NCBI GenBank assembly: GCA_964035545.1 | Contig: OZ037773.1 | Coordinates: 5,844,251 to 5,908,250, forward strand | DNA: 64,000 nucleotides | From: Bugula neritina | Taxonomy: Eukaryota; Bryozoa; Gymnolaemata; Cheilostomatida; Bugulidae | Direction of reading: 5' to 3' | Shown here: piece by piece, positions 35,501-47,583 of the stretch | How positions within the stretch are numbered: position 1 is the stretch's first letter | How the letters are laid out: each line of letters starts with the position of its first letter | Translations under genes and position numbers: made by a program | The notes under the pieces: generated by a model | Told to the model about the DNA's origin: nothing | Database searches by the model: none | What the model saw: only the letters and a program-made list of their open reading frames with translations

Positions 35501-37850
35501 ACACTGTGCATCCATAGCAGGTTTTTGTTCAACACATCTACCAATAAATCAACTTCAGTAGGCAGAGTGACATGCTGAAATACCAGTTGCTTCTATGAAT
35601 AATCAGAAGCTAAATATACTTCATATTCATGAGCTGTGATACAAACCACAAGCTATGACCTACCTTTGGGTAATTCATACTTACTTTCTACAGCATCTTC
35701 TAGCATAGAATTATTCTCCATATTCATGTTTATGAGCTGTGATACAAACCACAAGCTATAAATTATCTTTAGTTAATTTATACTTACTTTCTACACCATT
35801 TTCTTATTCATATTCATAAACAGTGATGCAAAAATCAAGAAAACTGGTATCATTAGAATTTAGACTAGCCTAAATTTGTCAGATAGAGCTAAAGCCAAGA
35901 TAGCTGCAGCTAAGGTTTACTTATTAATTGTATGATATGCAACTGCATCTTTAATTTATATTATATTAGCCAGATTCACTAAAGGTAGAAGCAACTTGCT
36001 AACGCCTTATGTACACTTATTACCTGTTTCATTATTTACAAGTGAAAGGTGAAAAATCAGAATATTTGTACTTGGTAACATAAATCAGACTACAGCTAAG
36101 GTTAGCGATCAACAAGCCCAGCTCAGACAACAATAATGATTGGTGTGTGGCAGTTTGCACGATTACCTGCCACTTATTTAGTCTGTCCACAATTTAAGCT
36201 GTCGGAAGAGAGAAAACACAGAGAAAACACAGTGAAAACACAAACATATACAATAAGCAGTGATTGATACATTGTGCTGAGCAAAATCAAAAGCAATGTC
36301 CACAACTGAACATATATTAGCAGATGAAAAGTTGATGATTTTTAAAAAAGCTAAACTGCTGACCAGATGTGTAAGTCACGAAACAAAGCAAAAGGTAAGC
36401 TGACTGAGCTAGAAAGCTGAACGGAAAATCAATCACATATCCTCACAAACCTGAATGGTGAAGAGAACCATCGATAAGTTCTCGGTTTCCAATAGCTATA
36501 ATAAATAGGGTTCAGTAAAAAGTGTGATGGCTATTTTTATGTTGATTAGAAATATCATGAGCTTATACCTAACCACCTATTTTTATGTTGATTAAAATAT
36601 CGTAAATTTGAACTTGTAATTCAGTTCTACAGTGCTTACAACTTGACAAAGGGAGGATATCCTTTAGACGCAACCATTTCCCAACCACAATAATTATTTA
36701 CATTCAACAATAGTATATCTGAAATTGTTACTCTGTTTTTTGCATGATTGGACCAAACCCAAAGTTAATTATAGCCATCGCCATTCCATCTAATTACATA
36801 GTTTTGCCAATGGCACTTTCAGCCTGAAATTCAAAAGTGTCAAAGTTAAAATTTTGTGGTTAAACTGAAGGGCTACCCTCTAGTCTATGAGGTCCCCCTT
36901 TGGCAGACCGAGAAACCTGACGAATTACAGTAATTTAAATTCTAAGGTTACTGTTAGTATACTTTAGGATACTACAATGTGAAACTGATCACATTACATA
37001 ACTTCTGTGCATGTTCTACATTTCATACAAGATTATTGAATAATGGTAGCTGCTGAAACACAATACCACATCTAGAATAGGCAGCTGATTTAAAGAAAAA
37101 AGGTTAGGATGAATTAAAATAATAAGACAAGCTGATGCAATGTTTAGGTGACTTGCTCTAAAAAAACTCACAACTACAACTTGTGGTAGTTGTTTTGTAA
37201 CTTCACAGAACCAAAATCAAGTACCTTACTGTGATTCAACGTAATCCATGACTCACAAACTATGTCCTACCTTTAGTTCCTTCATGCTTGCCACTTTTTG
37301 TAGCATTTTCTGGTATAGAAATTTTCTTCACAACTTCAAAGCCAACTTCTAAAATACATGCAATAATGAGAAAAGCTGATACAATATTTAGCTGTAACTT
37401 TCGAATTATTGCCTTGAAAAAACTCACAACTACAACTTTTGGTAGTTACTTTAGAACTTCACAGAACTAAAATTCAATACATTACTGTGACATAACTTCA
37501 TCATGTCCAACAAACTATGACCTACTTTTGGCTGATTCATGTTTGATGCTCCTTGTAGCATTCCCTTGTATAGAATCTTTCTTCCAAACTTGAAAAACAA
37601 CCTCTAAAATTTATGCCACCAATGAGAAACTTATGATGCACTATTTTTTAAAAAAATGGTTGTAAAAATTAGGTAACAGAAACAACTCAGCTAAATAAAG
37701 AAAAAATACCAAGTAATTATAACAATAATGAAATAACTTACTGTTGCCTAAAGAATTTTTCACAGTCTGCAAATTTCCATAATAAATAGTTGCAAAGGTA
37801 ATGATTAGAAAAAACACCACAACTGATGCCTTTTTAGTTAAAGGGGACAT
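32554..37850 (-). CDS. Carbohydrate sulfotransferase E, with duplicated stem exons
   Basis: Exons: 37850-37742, 37603-37526, 37348-37271, 35699-35664, 35537-35431, 34795-34599, 34317-34120, 33637-33480, 32792-32554 (1200 nt, 399 aa if all are used). MSPLTKKASVVVFFLIIT begins the signal anchor. The stem is the longest of the minus-strand set: two tandem 78-nt exons, each with a NAT sequon, plus a 36-nt exon. A decayed second 36-nt exon lies at 35767-35802. Catalytic motifs are IPKTGSTNILR, FVRDPWQRLVSTY, HYRPQ and YSFIGKTET. The intron after the 3'-PSB exon has a GC donor (34119). The last intron holds a hAT element that is absent from the same site in F. All stem exons are phase 1-1, so any subset splices in frame. 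Confidence 0.9.
32817..33298. mobile_element. hAT-type element rich in taattacaatta, copy 2
   Basis: 482 bp, ends CAGGGTTGAGG and CCCCAACCCTG, flanked by a perfect 8-bp duplication aatcagag (32809-32816 and 33299-33306). It lies in the last intron of gene E. The homologous intron of gene F (around 42300) has the uninterrupted site. Confidence 0.88.
35767..35802 (-). pseudogene. Decayed duplicate of the 36-nt stem exon of gene E
   Basis: This 36-nt stretch aligns with the working exon at 35664-35699 and would still read ENGVESKYKLTK, but the donor is AAAG|ataatt rather than AAAG|gtaggt. Its flanks repeat those of the working exon (gagctgtgatacaaaccaca), so this is a local tandem duplication whose copy lost its splice site. 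Confidence 0.7.
37271..37348 (-). other. Stem cassette exon 2b of gene E (78 nt)
   Basis: Flanked by tattttag and AAAG|gtagga. Encodes 26 residues including ENATKSGKHE, with a NAT sequon. Phase 1 at both ends. Paralogous to 37526-37603 and to single-copy exons in D (25356-25433) and G (50025-50102). Confidence 0.8.
37526..37603 (-). other. Stem cassette exon 2a of gene E (78 nt)
   Basis: Flanked by aattttag and AAAA|gtaggt. Encodes 26 residues including GNATRSIKHE, again with a NAT sequon in the same place. Phase 1 at both ends. It lies 177 bp before exon 2b in transcript order. Confidence 0.8.
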
Positions 37851-39059
37851 GGCTTAAATCACTCAGGTAAAAGACTGAACTTAAAGCTCCCGGTGGTTAA
37901 AACATTCCATAAATCGCCAAACCAATTCCAACTCTTGACCTTTCCTATAACCATCCATAGTAAATTTGATCTAAAATTTCCACAATATGAGACTAACATA
38001 TAATACAGATGGTTCCAACAGATGCCTCTTGCATGGTGCTAACTAAAGATGTGGCATATTCCTTAATTATTTCTAAGTACTGAATCTATAAGGTTTATAC
38101 CAAACTCACCTTTCTAGCAAAACACCTGAACCTATCAAGATTATACAAAAGTAACTTGATATCAATTTAAATTGTAAATGTGACTGACAGTGAATGTGAA
38201 AATCAAATTATTGCTCATTCTATTACTTGAACTGATTTTAACATTATAATTATAATCTGAATGACTTTAGGCTCAGGCTTTGGTTTATTTATGGTTTATT
38301 TAAAATAGTAAGAACTACCAGTATATGTATGGCTATTTCACATTAGTTTTACTACAAGACAGAAGATTAGGATTCAAACTGATTTCACATTTAATACTAA
38401 ATTATTATGAAAATAAATAATAATATAATTAAACTACGAATCTTAATATTTATGCTAATACTAACAGAGTGAGAGTAACACTCATAGTAAATTAGTTACA
38501 GTGCAGGTAATTTCGTACCCACTTTTTCAGGTTGTTTCTTGCACATCAATATAAATTAATTAAAATACATATTTTTTGATATTTATTTATTATTTGATGT
38601 ATGATTCATACAATACTGCTCACAAGTAACGTACACATTTTACAATAATTAATAGATAATAAATTAATATTAAAAATTGATCAAAATAAAACCAAAATAT
38701 AGCAGCGTGTTCAATAAGTATATGAAAATTCTTATAAAGGCATTTATCATAATTTATTAGTATAAAACATTAATCAATAGGTGACATGGGAGGTGTGAAA
38801 GATATATGATGGAATGCAATAAAATTAAATAAGTTAAATAGTATCATTAATTTAAAATATTCAAGTGGTTATCCAGTGAACTAATTTACTCTTCATTTTG
38901 TATACAAAATGGAGAGCAGTTAGTGTGCAAAATGACAATCTTGTATACAAAACGACTTGTGTATGAAACGAGTTGTGTATGACATGACAGTAACCCATTA
39001 GTTATATTTAAACTTAGAGTCTTATACTAATAATTTAGTTATTTACTTTAAATTAGCCT
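37851..39059. other. F-E intergenic spacer, upstream of gene E
   Basis: No gene is seen. The first 200 bp share the upstream block and the gatgcctcttgcatggt sequence found upstream of gene D. Confidence 0.5.
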
Positions 39060-39545
39060 TACACTTACAGTAATACTAATACTGATAGCAATAGTAATAA
39101 TAATAAAATACTACTATCAATATGAATAACCATATAGCTAATGTTATACTTATACTAGTAGTAATACTGATACATAACACACTAGGTTAAGTAAGTAAGC
39201 ATATGATTAATAGTAATTACTAGTTTACTAATATTAATCATTAGTATTATAATTCGTATTACAGTACTACTATTAGTGTATTCCTTAACTATTACTATTA
39301 GTATCACAGTACCACCACAAGTATGACTTGCGAGTTTTAGTAATACAACAGTTGTTTTTAAAAAGCATTTAAAATCATTAACTTTAAATGTTGTAAATAT
39401 ATTGATAATTGATATTCACTCAATTTTGTTGATATCTCACTTAACAATTAACTTCAATTTTATGTATTACTGTTACTGTTAGTATTACATTCACTATTAG
39501 TATCAGTCTAATTTGTATCTAAATAAATAAAATACTAATACTAAT
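39060..39545. repeat. Degenerate tagtattac simple repeat
   Basis: Irregular iterations of actaatactgatag and tattagtat words. Related to arrays at 17260-17935 and 45190-46135. Confidence 0.6.
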
Positions 39546-39799
39546 AGATAAAGAATTACTTTTAGTTTTAACATGAAATATAAAATATGGGTATCACTAT
39601 GACTGTCATACTCTATCAGCATCACTTATCACTACCAGTAGCAGATTGAGATTCAGTTATTCGTATTTGTTGCGATTATATGTCACTATTTGTTGGACTT
39701 TGAGTTACACCTACTGATACTCCTAGTCCTACGGCTACGCCTACAGTTCGTAAGTAATACTTATACTAATTGGCAGCAAAGTTAAATATAAATGTTAAA

Positions 39800-39950
39800 T
39801 AAACATGCTCATGATTATAAATATGATGAGCATGATAATGATAATGATCATCATCATGATAATCTAAATATTAAATCATAATTATAATCATAATGATTAT
39901 GATAATCATTATCATAATGATAATGATAATGATTAACTCAATGAATGAAT
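39800..39950. repeat. gataat/attatc simple repeat
   Basis: Self-complementary runs such as aatcattatcataatgataa. Low complexity, no other function seen. Confidence 0.6.
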
Positions 39951-40200
39951 GATTAAGTAATGGCATTTGTTGCTGTTTATATACTAATATAGCCTAGACT
40001 TAGGGTTAGTTAATGTTATAACAATGATGCAATTTTCGTCTGAATTCCTAAGCCAAAGAATGCACTAAAATATAATGACATATAAAATAAATTAATAGTT
40101 TTTGGAATAAGTAAAACTCAGAAAAACTAAAAGTAGAACACCGACATTCTATTCTATTGCGTCAACAAATGACAATACGCGAACAGTTACAGCAACTACA

Positions 40201-40398
40201 AATGGTTCTAAAAGCAGCTCCAAGTTGGCGGTGAAGGGTGCATCAGTTTGAGAAATCGAGCTTAACCTTGAGGACATAACTCCAAATATCAGAGCATTGT
40301 TTCCACCATTGAGCTAGAAAAAATATTTTGAGTTCAGCCTGTTCAGGGGTTCCCCCACTAAAATCGTTCACCACCTCGGAGCTGCTTATAGAACCATT
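40201..40398. mobile_element. 198-bp MITE
   Basis: Terminal inverted repeats of about 35 bp: AATGGTTCTAAAAGCAGCTC at 40201, and its near complement ending CCATT at 40398. The interior is GC-richer than the flanks. A possible short duplication ctac(a/g) borders it. Confidence 0.65.
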
Positions 40399-42043
40399 CT
40401 ACGAGAGCGTATAATGTTAATATAGCATATTATGTGAAAGATGGATATAGATGTCATTTCCAGGAATTAAGATAACGTCCTGCATCATAAAAAATATCAA
40501 TATGTGTCTATTTTTAATGTTTCAATTGTTATACACCACACACTATGTATGCAAATAGCATGAGATAATTGTAAGAGGATAAAAACATGTTAACTACAAG
40601 GCAATATTTAGTCATATATATATGAAAGTTGCAGGAAAGTTGAAAGCTACACATGTCATACATTACATATCAGTGTAGCACACAAAATATCAGCTATAAC
40701 ATAATGCATGGGTGCATCTATAGTAACCTATTACTATATTGTCATAGTGTGCATCACAATTATAAATTATATCATTATACTTCTTGTAGTGTTTACAATT
40801 TAGAAGAGGATAAAGTAACAGTGGGAGTTTGTTTTATTGCAATAAAATATTATATTTTGGCTGTACAACAATGCTAATGATATAACATAAACACAAAAAT
40901 TATCCTTTGATTAACAGAGTTTGTAGCAAATTATTTTCAAACTAACCGTTAAGGTAGTGTGATATTACGATTGTTCACAAAATATTAAAGCAATTTTGAA
41001 TAATAAAAGAATGCAAAATAGTAAAATTCAGCTGTGTTGATAGCACCAAAAGCCCATCAATACTATAATATATGAAAAAAACAAGAGATGTTGAGTTAAA
41101 AGAGTTAAAATTTAGAGTTAAAAGTTAAATGCAAAATAGAACATACAATATAGACTCTAACTAGAAAGTGTTATAACATTAAAAATGAAGTTTGATTATA
41201 CAGATAAAATAGGCATTGGCACACATTTAGTCAGAATAATAAAAATTGGATAATAGTCATGTGATTGCATTAACCTACTAAGTTGATCTTTTACTTATTG
41301 ATATATTTTAATTGACGGATTGATTTATAGAACTTTTAGTGCCAAAGTACAAACTAGTAATATAGAACTATATTGCAAACTTTCAATAAAATTACAGGTT
41401 TCCATTGTTCAATTTGCCCAAGTAAACTGTAGCATTAGATCAATATGAAGATTCCCATCTGAAGGATAACACAAAGCTAAAATTTACTAGACTGATTGAA
41501 ACGGATATTTTCAGACTATCTAATAAGAATAAGTCATTCTACCATGAATGAACAATGGGAATTAAAGATTTTTTGCTAAAAAAGATAAGGAAAAGTAATT
41601 GTGGTGACAAACGATTGAATATTTTAAACAATAACTTTAGGTTTCATAAGTGTAACTCCAGCCGTTGCTGTCTAGTGAATAAAATTTAGTAAAGTGAAGA
41701 GAGTGAAAATAACCACAGAGTACTAAAGTAACAACGCACACCTTATATGAAGTACTGCAAAATTCAAAGTACTGGTGTATTTGGAGTTGCTCTCTCAAGA
41801 AAGGTAACATTTGAATAGACAAAAGCATGGCGTGATTTGGTTTCGCATTTCCAACTCTGAATAAAAACTATTTCAACAACAGAAACTCTCAAGCCATCTC
41901 AGTGATTATGTAAACAAAGTAAATGCTTGATGCGGTTTTTACCTTCTAACCCTAAAGGAAGCTATTTGAACAAAGGAAACTAGGTGTATGTGGTTTACAA
42001 TGTAAGATATACACTCCCTACTAACTTCATTAGACCCATATCA
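40399..42043. other. 3' flank of gene F
   Basis: No gene is seen. From about 40900 it is homologous to the 3' flank of gene E (30960-32553), showing that the duplicated unit included downstream DNA. Confidence 0.55.
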
Positions 42044-45030
42044 TCAGATTGGTTGTTCAGGGTAACCAAACATTTCAATGTCAACAGAATATATTTTTTG
42101 GAGCTTCATGATTGTCTCCTGGTCTACTAACTTCCATCTGTCTAAGTAGGAAGAGAGTGTGATATTCTTCTTTTCATTTGGTCTGCGGAACTGTTTAGCT
42201 TTTGCCATCATTGCTGACACATCTTTCACATTGTATTGCTGAAGGACCACCTTGATATCTTCCCCGTAAGTCTCTGTTTTACCTGCAAATTATGTCTAAA
42301 TCCAGGGTACCAAATACAAGGCCATTTGGAAATGTTTCTTTTGTTTACACATGTACATTTATTGGTGTTTATACATTCACAGTATAGATACATAGATGTT
42401 TGTGGATGTTTAACCAACTAACCTATAAAACTGTAGCTGAGATCACAGAAAGCTCCACTGATACTTTGCGGGCGGTAGTGAGGTTCCATAGCAATAGCAC
42501 CTTTCTTTTCATACTGCTCTATTACGCAATACTTCAAGAACTGAGAATAAGTCATCGTTTTATTTTCCTTCTTCAATTTCCTGAAATACGCCATGGTTTA
42601 AAAATAGATACAAAATAGACAGACAGAAGCTGCCCTTCAAGTCCTCGAGAAGGGCAGGTAGTGTTTAAATTCAATAGCAAAAGTGGCTGAATACACATTA
42701 AAATAAATTACAACAAAGTTGGACACCCGGTGCTCCTTCTAAGGTCTAGACCAGGGCTGTCCAACTAGCGGCGCCAGGGCCGGATGCGGCCCCCCAGCCT
42801 ACATTTATGTGACCCTTTTGCAATAGATGCCATTTCTAAGAACAACAGCGCAAATCTACAGTTTTACAGGATTATTACTGTCAAGTTAAAATCTAACACT
42901 ATTACCATGGTTGCAACTTATTTTTAGTCAAGTCTGCTAGAAAACCATGTATTGGTCAGTTGATTGTGAAATTCTCAGGCTTTTCACCACAAAAAAAGTT
43001 GAATATTCACAATTGTTGTTGACTGGAGGTTTCAAACACAGCCACAGGTCAATCATCTACCTGCCACTCAGAGTTAGTGATATGACCTTGACATAATGAT
43101 ATTATGTCATGCTTGCCTATTAAAATTTACAAAATTGATGTTATTGCCATGTTTGCACAGCTTAATGTACAAGTCGGAGAAGAGGACTTTCTCAGTGTAG
43201 GTGCTGACTAGACGCTGCCAGGGGTCTCTGACGAAGGTATAGAGGAACTTTCTGGTTGGCCAGTTACTGTACCTTGGAGAGTAAGATTCCAAATCTTTTG
43301 TTTGCTTCATGAGGCTGGAAGTAACATATATAATAGAAAGTAGGTCATATGTCATAGCTGTTTACGAGAAATAGTAAATCATATGATGAGATTATCTACC
43401 TTTTAAACAAGAACCTGCACCACAAATAACTCACCCAGGTACATAATGGTGTTCATCAGGATATCCTGTTATTTTGGTGCACTTTGGTCCAATCATGATG
43501 CACACCATCCGTAAAATATTTGTAGTTCCTGTCTTGGGTATAAGTCCCCAAGACACATCACGGAATGTCAGGAAATACAGCCAACCTGCCCTCTTATAAT
43601 AACCTCCAGGGGATGTGTGATTCAAACAGTACTGCAACAAGTTATCAACTCATCACTTTTACTGATACTTTTGCTGCGGATTGTACTGAATTTCTCATTT
43701 ATTTTCCACCAAACAGTGTGAATAAGAGAGCTGGCATGGGGGAGACAAGAACTCACAGTTTTACACAGTAATCACAAATAAACTTACTCATCCATGAAAG
43801 TATGAAAACTAGGGGTTGGGATTTCAGTGGCTATATTTATATTCAGGGCATTTTAATTTTAAGAAGTCCTTCTTGTTTAGACTTTGTTTCTACTTCAACA
43901 TGACACAAGGTATTACCTGGTTGACCAGAGAAAGTCTTTCTACTTGAGTCTTCCTCACCTTTTCAAGGTCATACTGAGAGTCAGTCACACTCTGCATCCA
44001 TAGCAGGTTTTGTTCCAATACATCTACCAATAAATCAACTTCAGTAGGCAGAGTGACATGTTGAAATACCAGTTGCTGCTATGAATAATCAGAAGTTAAA
44101 TATACTTTATATTCATGAACTGTGATACAAACTATAAGCTATGACCTACCTTTGGGTAATTCATACTTACAGAAAAGTACTATGACTGCTATATGTAGGA
44201 TTTTTATCGTAGACTCAATTTTTAGTACAACACACCACTTGCTTTTGAAGGGAAAAACTAGACTGATGTATGCTTCATATTTCATAGTTATACCAGGACT
44301 GTTTTAAACTCTAGATCATTGGATAAGCTTTACTCAGTAATATAAATGTGAGGCATGTGAGTAAAAACATAGAATAGAAGTGAAAGTATATTAACACTAA
44401 ATTTGAATTGGGTATAGGAAATAGTAGTAGTTAGTTTCAAACACGTGTAAATTAGGTTAGTGAAAGTGGAAGTCAATGCAAGTTAATTATAGCCAATGGA
44501 AAAGCAGAAGGTAAGTTCACTGAGTTAACAAGCCGAGAGAAAAATCAACGGACACATCACAAACTTGAATGGTGAAGATAACCACCTGCGTTGGTTCATT
44601 TTTTCAGCTTTCAATAGCTATAATAAATAAGTGTAGTCACTGGCTGTAATTCAACAGAAATCTGTAGAAAATCTTGATCAAAGTGTTTTATATTTTAAAA
44701 TTTAGTGGGCTTAGGTTGGAAGAGCGGAGATGAAAGTAGGAGTAATCTGAGTGCCAAGTAGTAACTTTGGAGTCCGTCCAGTGAGATGCAATATATTAGT
44801 ATACATTCCTTCAAAAGGTGTAGGAAGAACTAAGGAGATCAAAGAAACTTAGAGTGAGGGGGTCAGCTACCTTTTACACCCACGTGCGGAAAAAAGCAGT
44901 TTGGACTAGAGAACTTACTGTAATTTCCGGAATTTAAGATGGGCCGAATATTTTGTCTAACATAGATTATTGTGCCAGTGATGATTAAAAAGAATGCCAA
45001 AACAGAGAGCTTTCTAATTGAAACAGCCAT
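42044..45030 (-). CDS. Carbohydrate sulfotransferase F, short-stem copy
   Basis: Exons: 45030-44919, 44179-44150 (tentative, 30 nt), 44023-43917, 43631-43435, 43314-43117, 42580-42423, 42282-42044 (1041 nt, 346 aa; 336 aa without the tentative exon). Starts MAVSIRKLSVLAFFLIIT, a signal anchor. No 78-nt stem exon was found. The former 36-nt exon keeps its KYELPK end and donor, but its 5' part is replaced and needs a new acceptor (catag|TACTT). Neck NLLWMQSV; catalytic motifs IPKTGTTNILR, FVRDPWQRLVSTY, HYRPQ and YSFIGKTET. GC donor after the 3'-PSB exon at 43116. Same predicted role as its neighbours, with the catalytic domain held closest to the membrane of the D-G set. Confidence 0.88.
42752..42820. 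mobile_element. Fragment of a hAT-type terminus
   Basis: CAGGGCTGTCCAACTAGCGG followed by GC-rich sequence looks like one hAT end. No matching second end is seen nearby, so it is probably truncated. It lies in an intron of gene F. Confidence 0.35.
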
Positions 45031-45189
45031 AGCCTGGATCAAGCAGAAAAAAACTTCAAGTTTGAGACATTCTTCAAATCACCAAACTAATTAGCTCGCA
45101 GCTCCTCTCTTACACCTCCTGTATATCAAATCTAAAATGACAAATATCAGACTAGCAATAAACATCAAATAAATACTACTACTAGTAAT

Positions 45190-46135
45190 ATAAGTATTAC
45201 AAATACATTTTGATTTACTATTACCATCAGTAATACTATTATTACTAGGCTTAGTATTACTGCTTGGTTTATTGTAGTAATACTAAGTTTAATAGTAATA
45301 TTAATAGTAATTCATATTGAATTTGATAATCATAACCAGTATCATTATGATAATCACTTTATGATATTGATAATCAGCTTTAGTTTTGCACATTCATTTT
45401 TATTCTATAACTTATAAGTTATAAGTATGACTATGTGTAACTCAGTATGAGTATGAGTATCACTATCAGTATCAGTCATCAGATTTGTAGTATGAGCAAA
45501 ACTTAAATTATTGTCTATAAGTATAACTATAAGTACATTCACATTGAGTATTGACTTAAATTGAGTATCTACTACATTGGCATTCGCCTTCACAGTCACT
45601 CATATTGATAATGATAGTCACTATCATTATGACTATGATATTAATACACATACTGACTATTACTATCACTATGACACTGACAGTATCACTATCAGTATGA
45701 GTATGATAATTGATAATCATACTGATACTGATAGTGATACTCATAGTGTTAGCTATTAGTACTACTATTGCTATTAGTATTAGTATTACTATTATTATTA
45801 CTATTACTATTACTATTAGTATTACTATTAGCTAATAGTAATACTAATACTAATAGACTAATAAGTAATACTAATAGTAATAGTAATACTACTAATAGCA
45901 ATACTAATACTAATAGTAATACTAGTAATACTAATAGTATAAGTAATAGTAATAGTAATACTGTAATAGTAATACTAGTCTAGGACCAGTGTCTAATACT
46001 AATAGTATAACTATAGTAATACTAATACTAATACTAATAGTAATACTGTAATAGTAATACTAGTCTAGGACCAGTGTCTAATACTAATAGTATAGCTATA
46101 GTATAACTATAGGTATTAGTATAAGTATAGCTATT
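45190..46135. repeat. Large tagtattac minisatellite region
   Basis: The core at 45765-46130 is nearly pure (t/a)ta(g/c)ta words on alternating strands. It contains an approximately 80-bp higher-order unit repeated at about 45960 and 46040, both with agtctaggaccagtgtctaa. It lies upstream of gene F. Confidence 0.8.
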
Positions 46136-46259
46136 ATTATTAACAATAACTATAACTAACTCCAAGTTACTGTTTAGGTAAATGCTTTATTATTTAAGTT
46201 TAACATTATTTATTACTTACAATTAATGAATTATGGTTACTGTTATATTAGGTTAGTTC

Positions 46260-46682
46260 TATATGCAGTAATCTGGCTCGACATCTAGTTTGATGGATAC
46301 TATCTGATTGGCTGTTTGATGCACGTGTTATTGTTGACGTCTGAGATAGTCACTGTGCCCCCAACTCAAAGTACACAGTATAATATATCGCTGCATACGC
46401 CTAAAGTGGCCATCATTGCAACCGTACTTAGTTCTGCTTCAGATTTCAAAGTTGTTTATTGCTTTAAGAGTATTATCAATTAAGTTATAGTAAGATGTTA
46501 TAGATGCTGTAATGACTTTATCATTATGATGATTGATTTGGAGAGCACGTGTACGCCATGACAGTCGAGGACATTAAAATAATCTCGTGCGCTTTTAATG
46601 AGTAAGCCAATCAGAGACGCTACCTAATCAGCCAATGAGAAAATATCCAGCTACTGGATGTCGAGCCAGATTACGGCATATA
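46260..46682. mobile_element. 423-bp MITE
   Basis: Terminal inverted repeats start ATATGCAGTAATCTGGCTCG at 46261 and end as the complement at 46682. Similarity extends about 28 bp, with a second inverted match around attggctg. ATAT/TATA at both ends leaves the target duplication ambiguous. Non-coding. Confidence 0.75.
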
Positions 46683-47583
46683 AAAACTTTCGTTATATTA
46701 TTTATATATTATATTATTTAAGGTTCATGTTTTAGTTGATTTAATTAGGTAGCCGTTACAAATGGCACTTCATTTCTCAGACTTTCGAAAAAGATAACAA
46801 TTCCGATAGGAATACATGCCTGACATAGTTTGTATAACAACCATTGACAGTTACTACTTATAAGTATAGTACGATGTATGATGATAATTATACGACACTT
46901 TCTTCGGCTGTTGCACTAAAAAAGTGGTTTAGGTATGACAACTCCAAAATAAAAATATATTTATGCAACTCTTCGTCATAAATGTAATGTATGTATAGCA
47001 ACATGTATATCTGACATTATATTATTTAGAAAAGACGATATAGCTTAATAGGTCGTTGCCTCAACACACTCATTCCATACGCATCTCAATGTAAAGGTTG
47101 CATGGGGTATTTAAATGCTAGAGAAGGGCTTCTGGATTGGCGGTTCTGTACCAAAGAGTTGACCTCTTAGGCCCTAGCATGTTTCTGTTTTGTATAATCT
47201 TTAGTTTTTGAAGATTCTTTTTACGTCTGAAGCATAGACAAAGAAACTGCATATATAGCATAGTTAATAGTTGTTCAGACCATAAATGCACTCATCAAAC
47301 TTCTTGCTTTGTTTGTATTCTCTCCTGAGTCAGCCTTCTGCTTGTTTTGAAAAATATAGGTTTGTCAGTCATTTCCGTGTCTGTACATGTCACATTTTCA
47401 ATAAATTAGTAAGCTCAGATTGTGCCTGATCAAACAAATACAATTTTAATATAGAGTAAAAAGCAATAATTTCATTAACGGACAACAGTGATACTACTAT
47501 ACAACCAAACGTGTATGTAATCTTGGCTCAAAGGATGTAAAATATGCACCTATCAACTAACTAACTTTATTAGAACCAAATTA
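46683..47583. other. G-F intergenic spacer
   Basis: No gene is seen. Contains the 3' flank of gene G and a slightly GC-richer stretch at 47040-47180 without a recognisable RNA fold. Confidence 0.45.
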
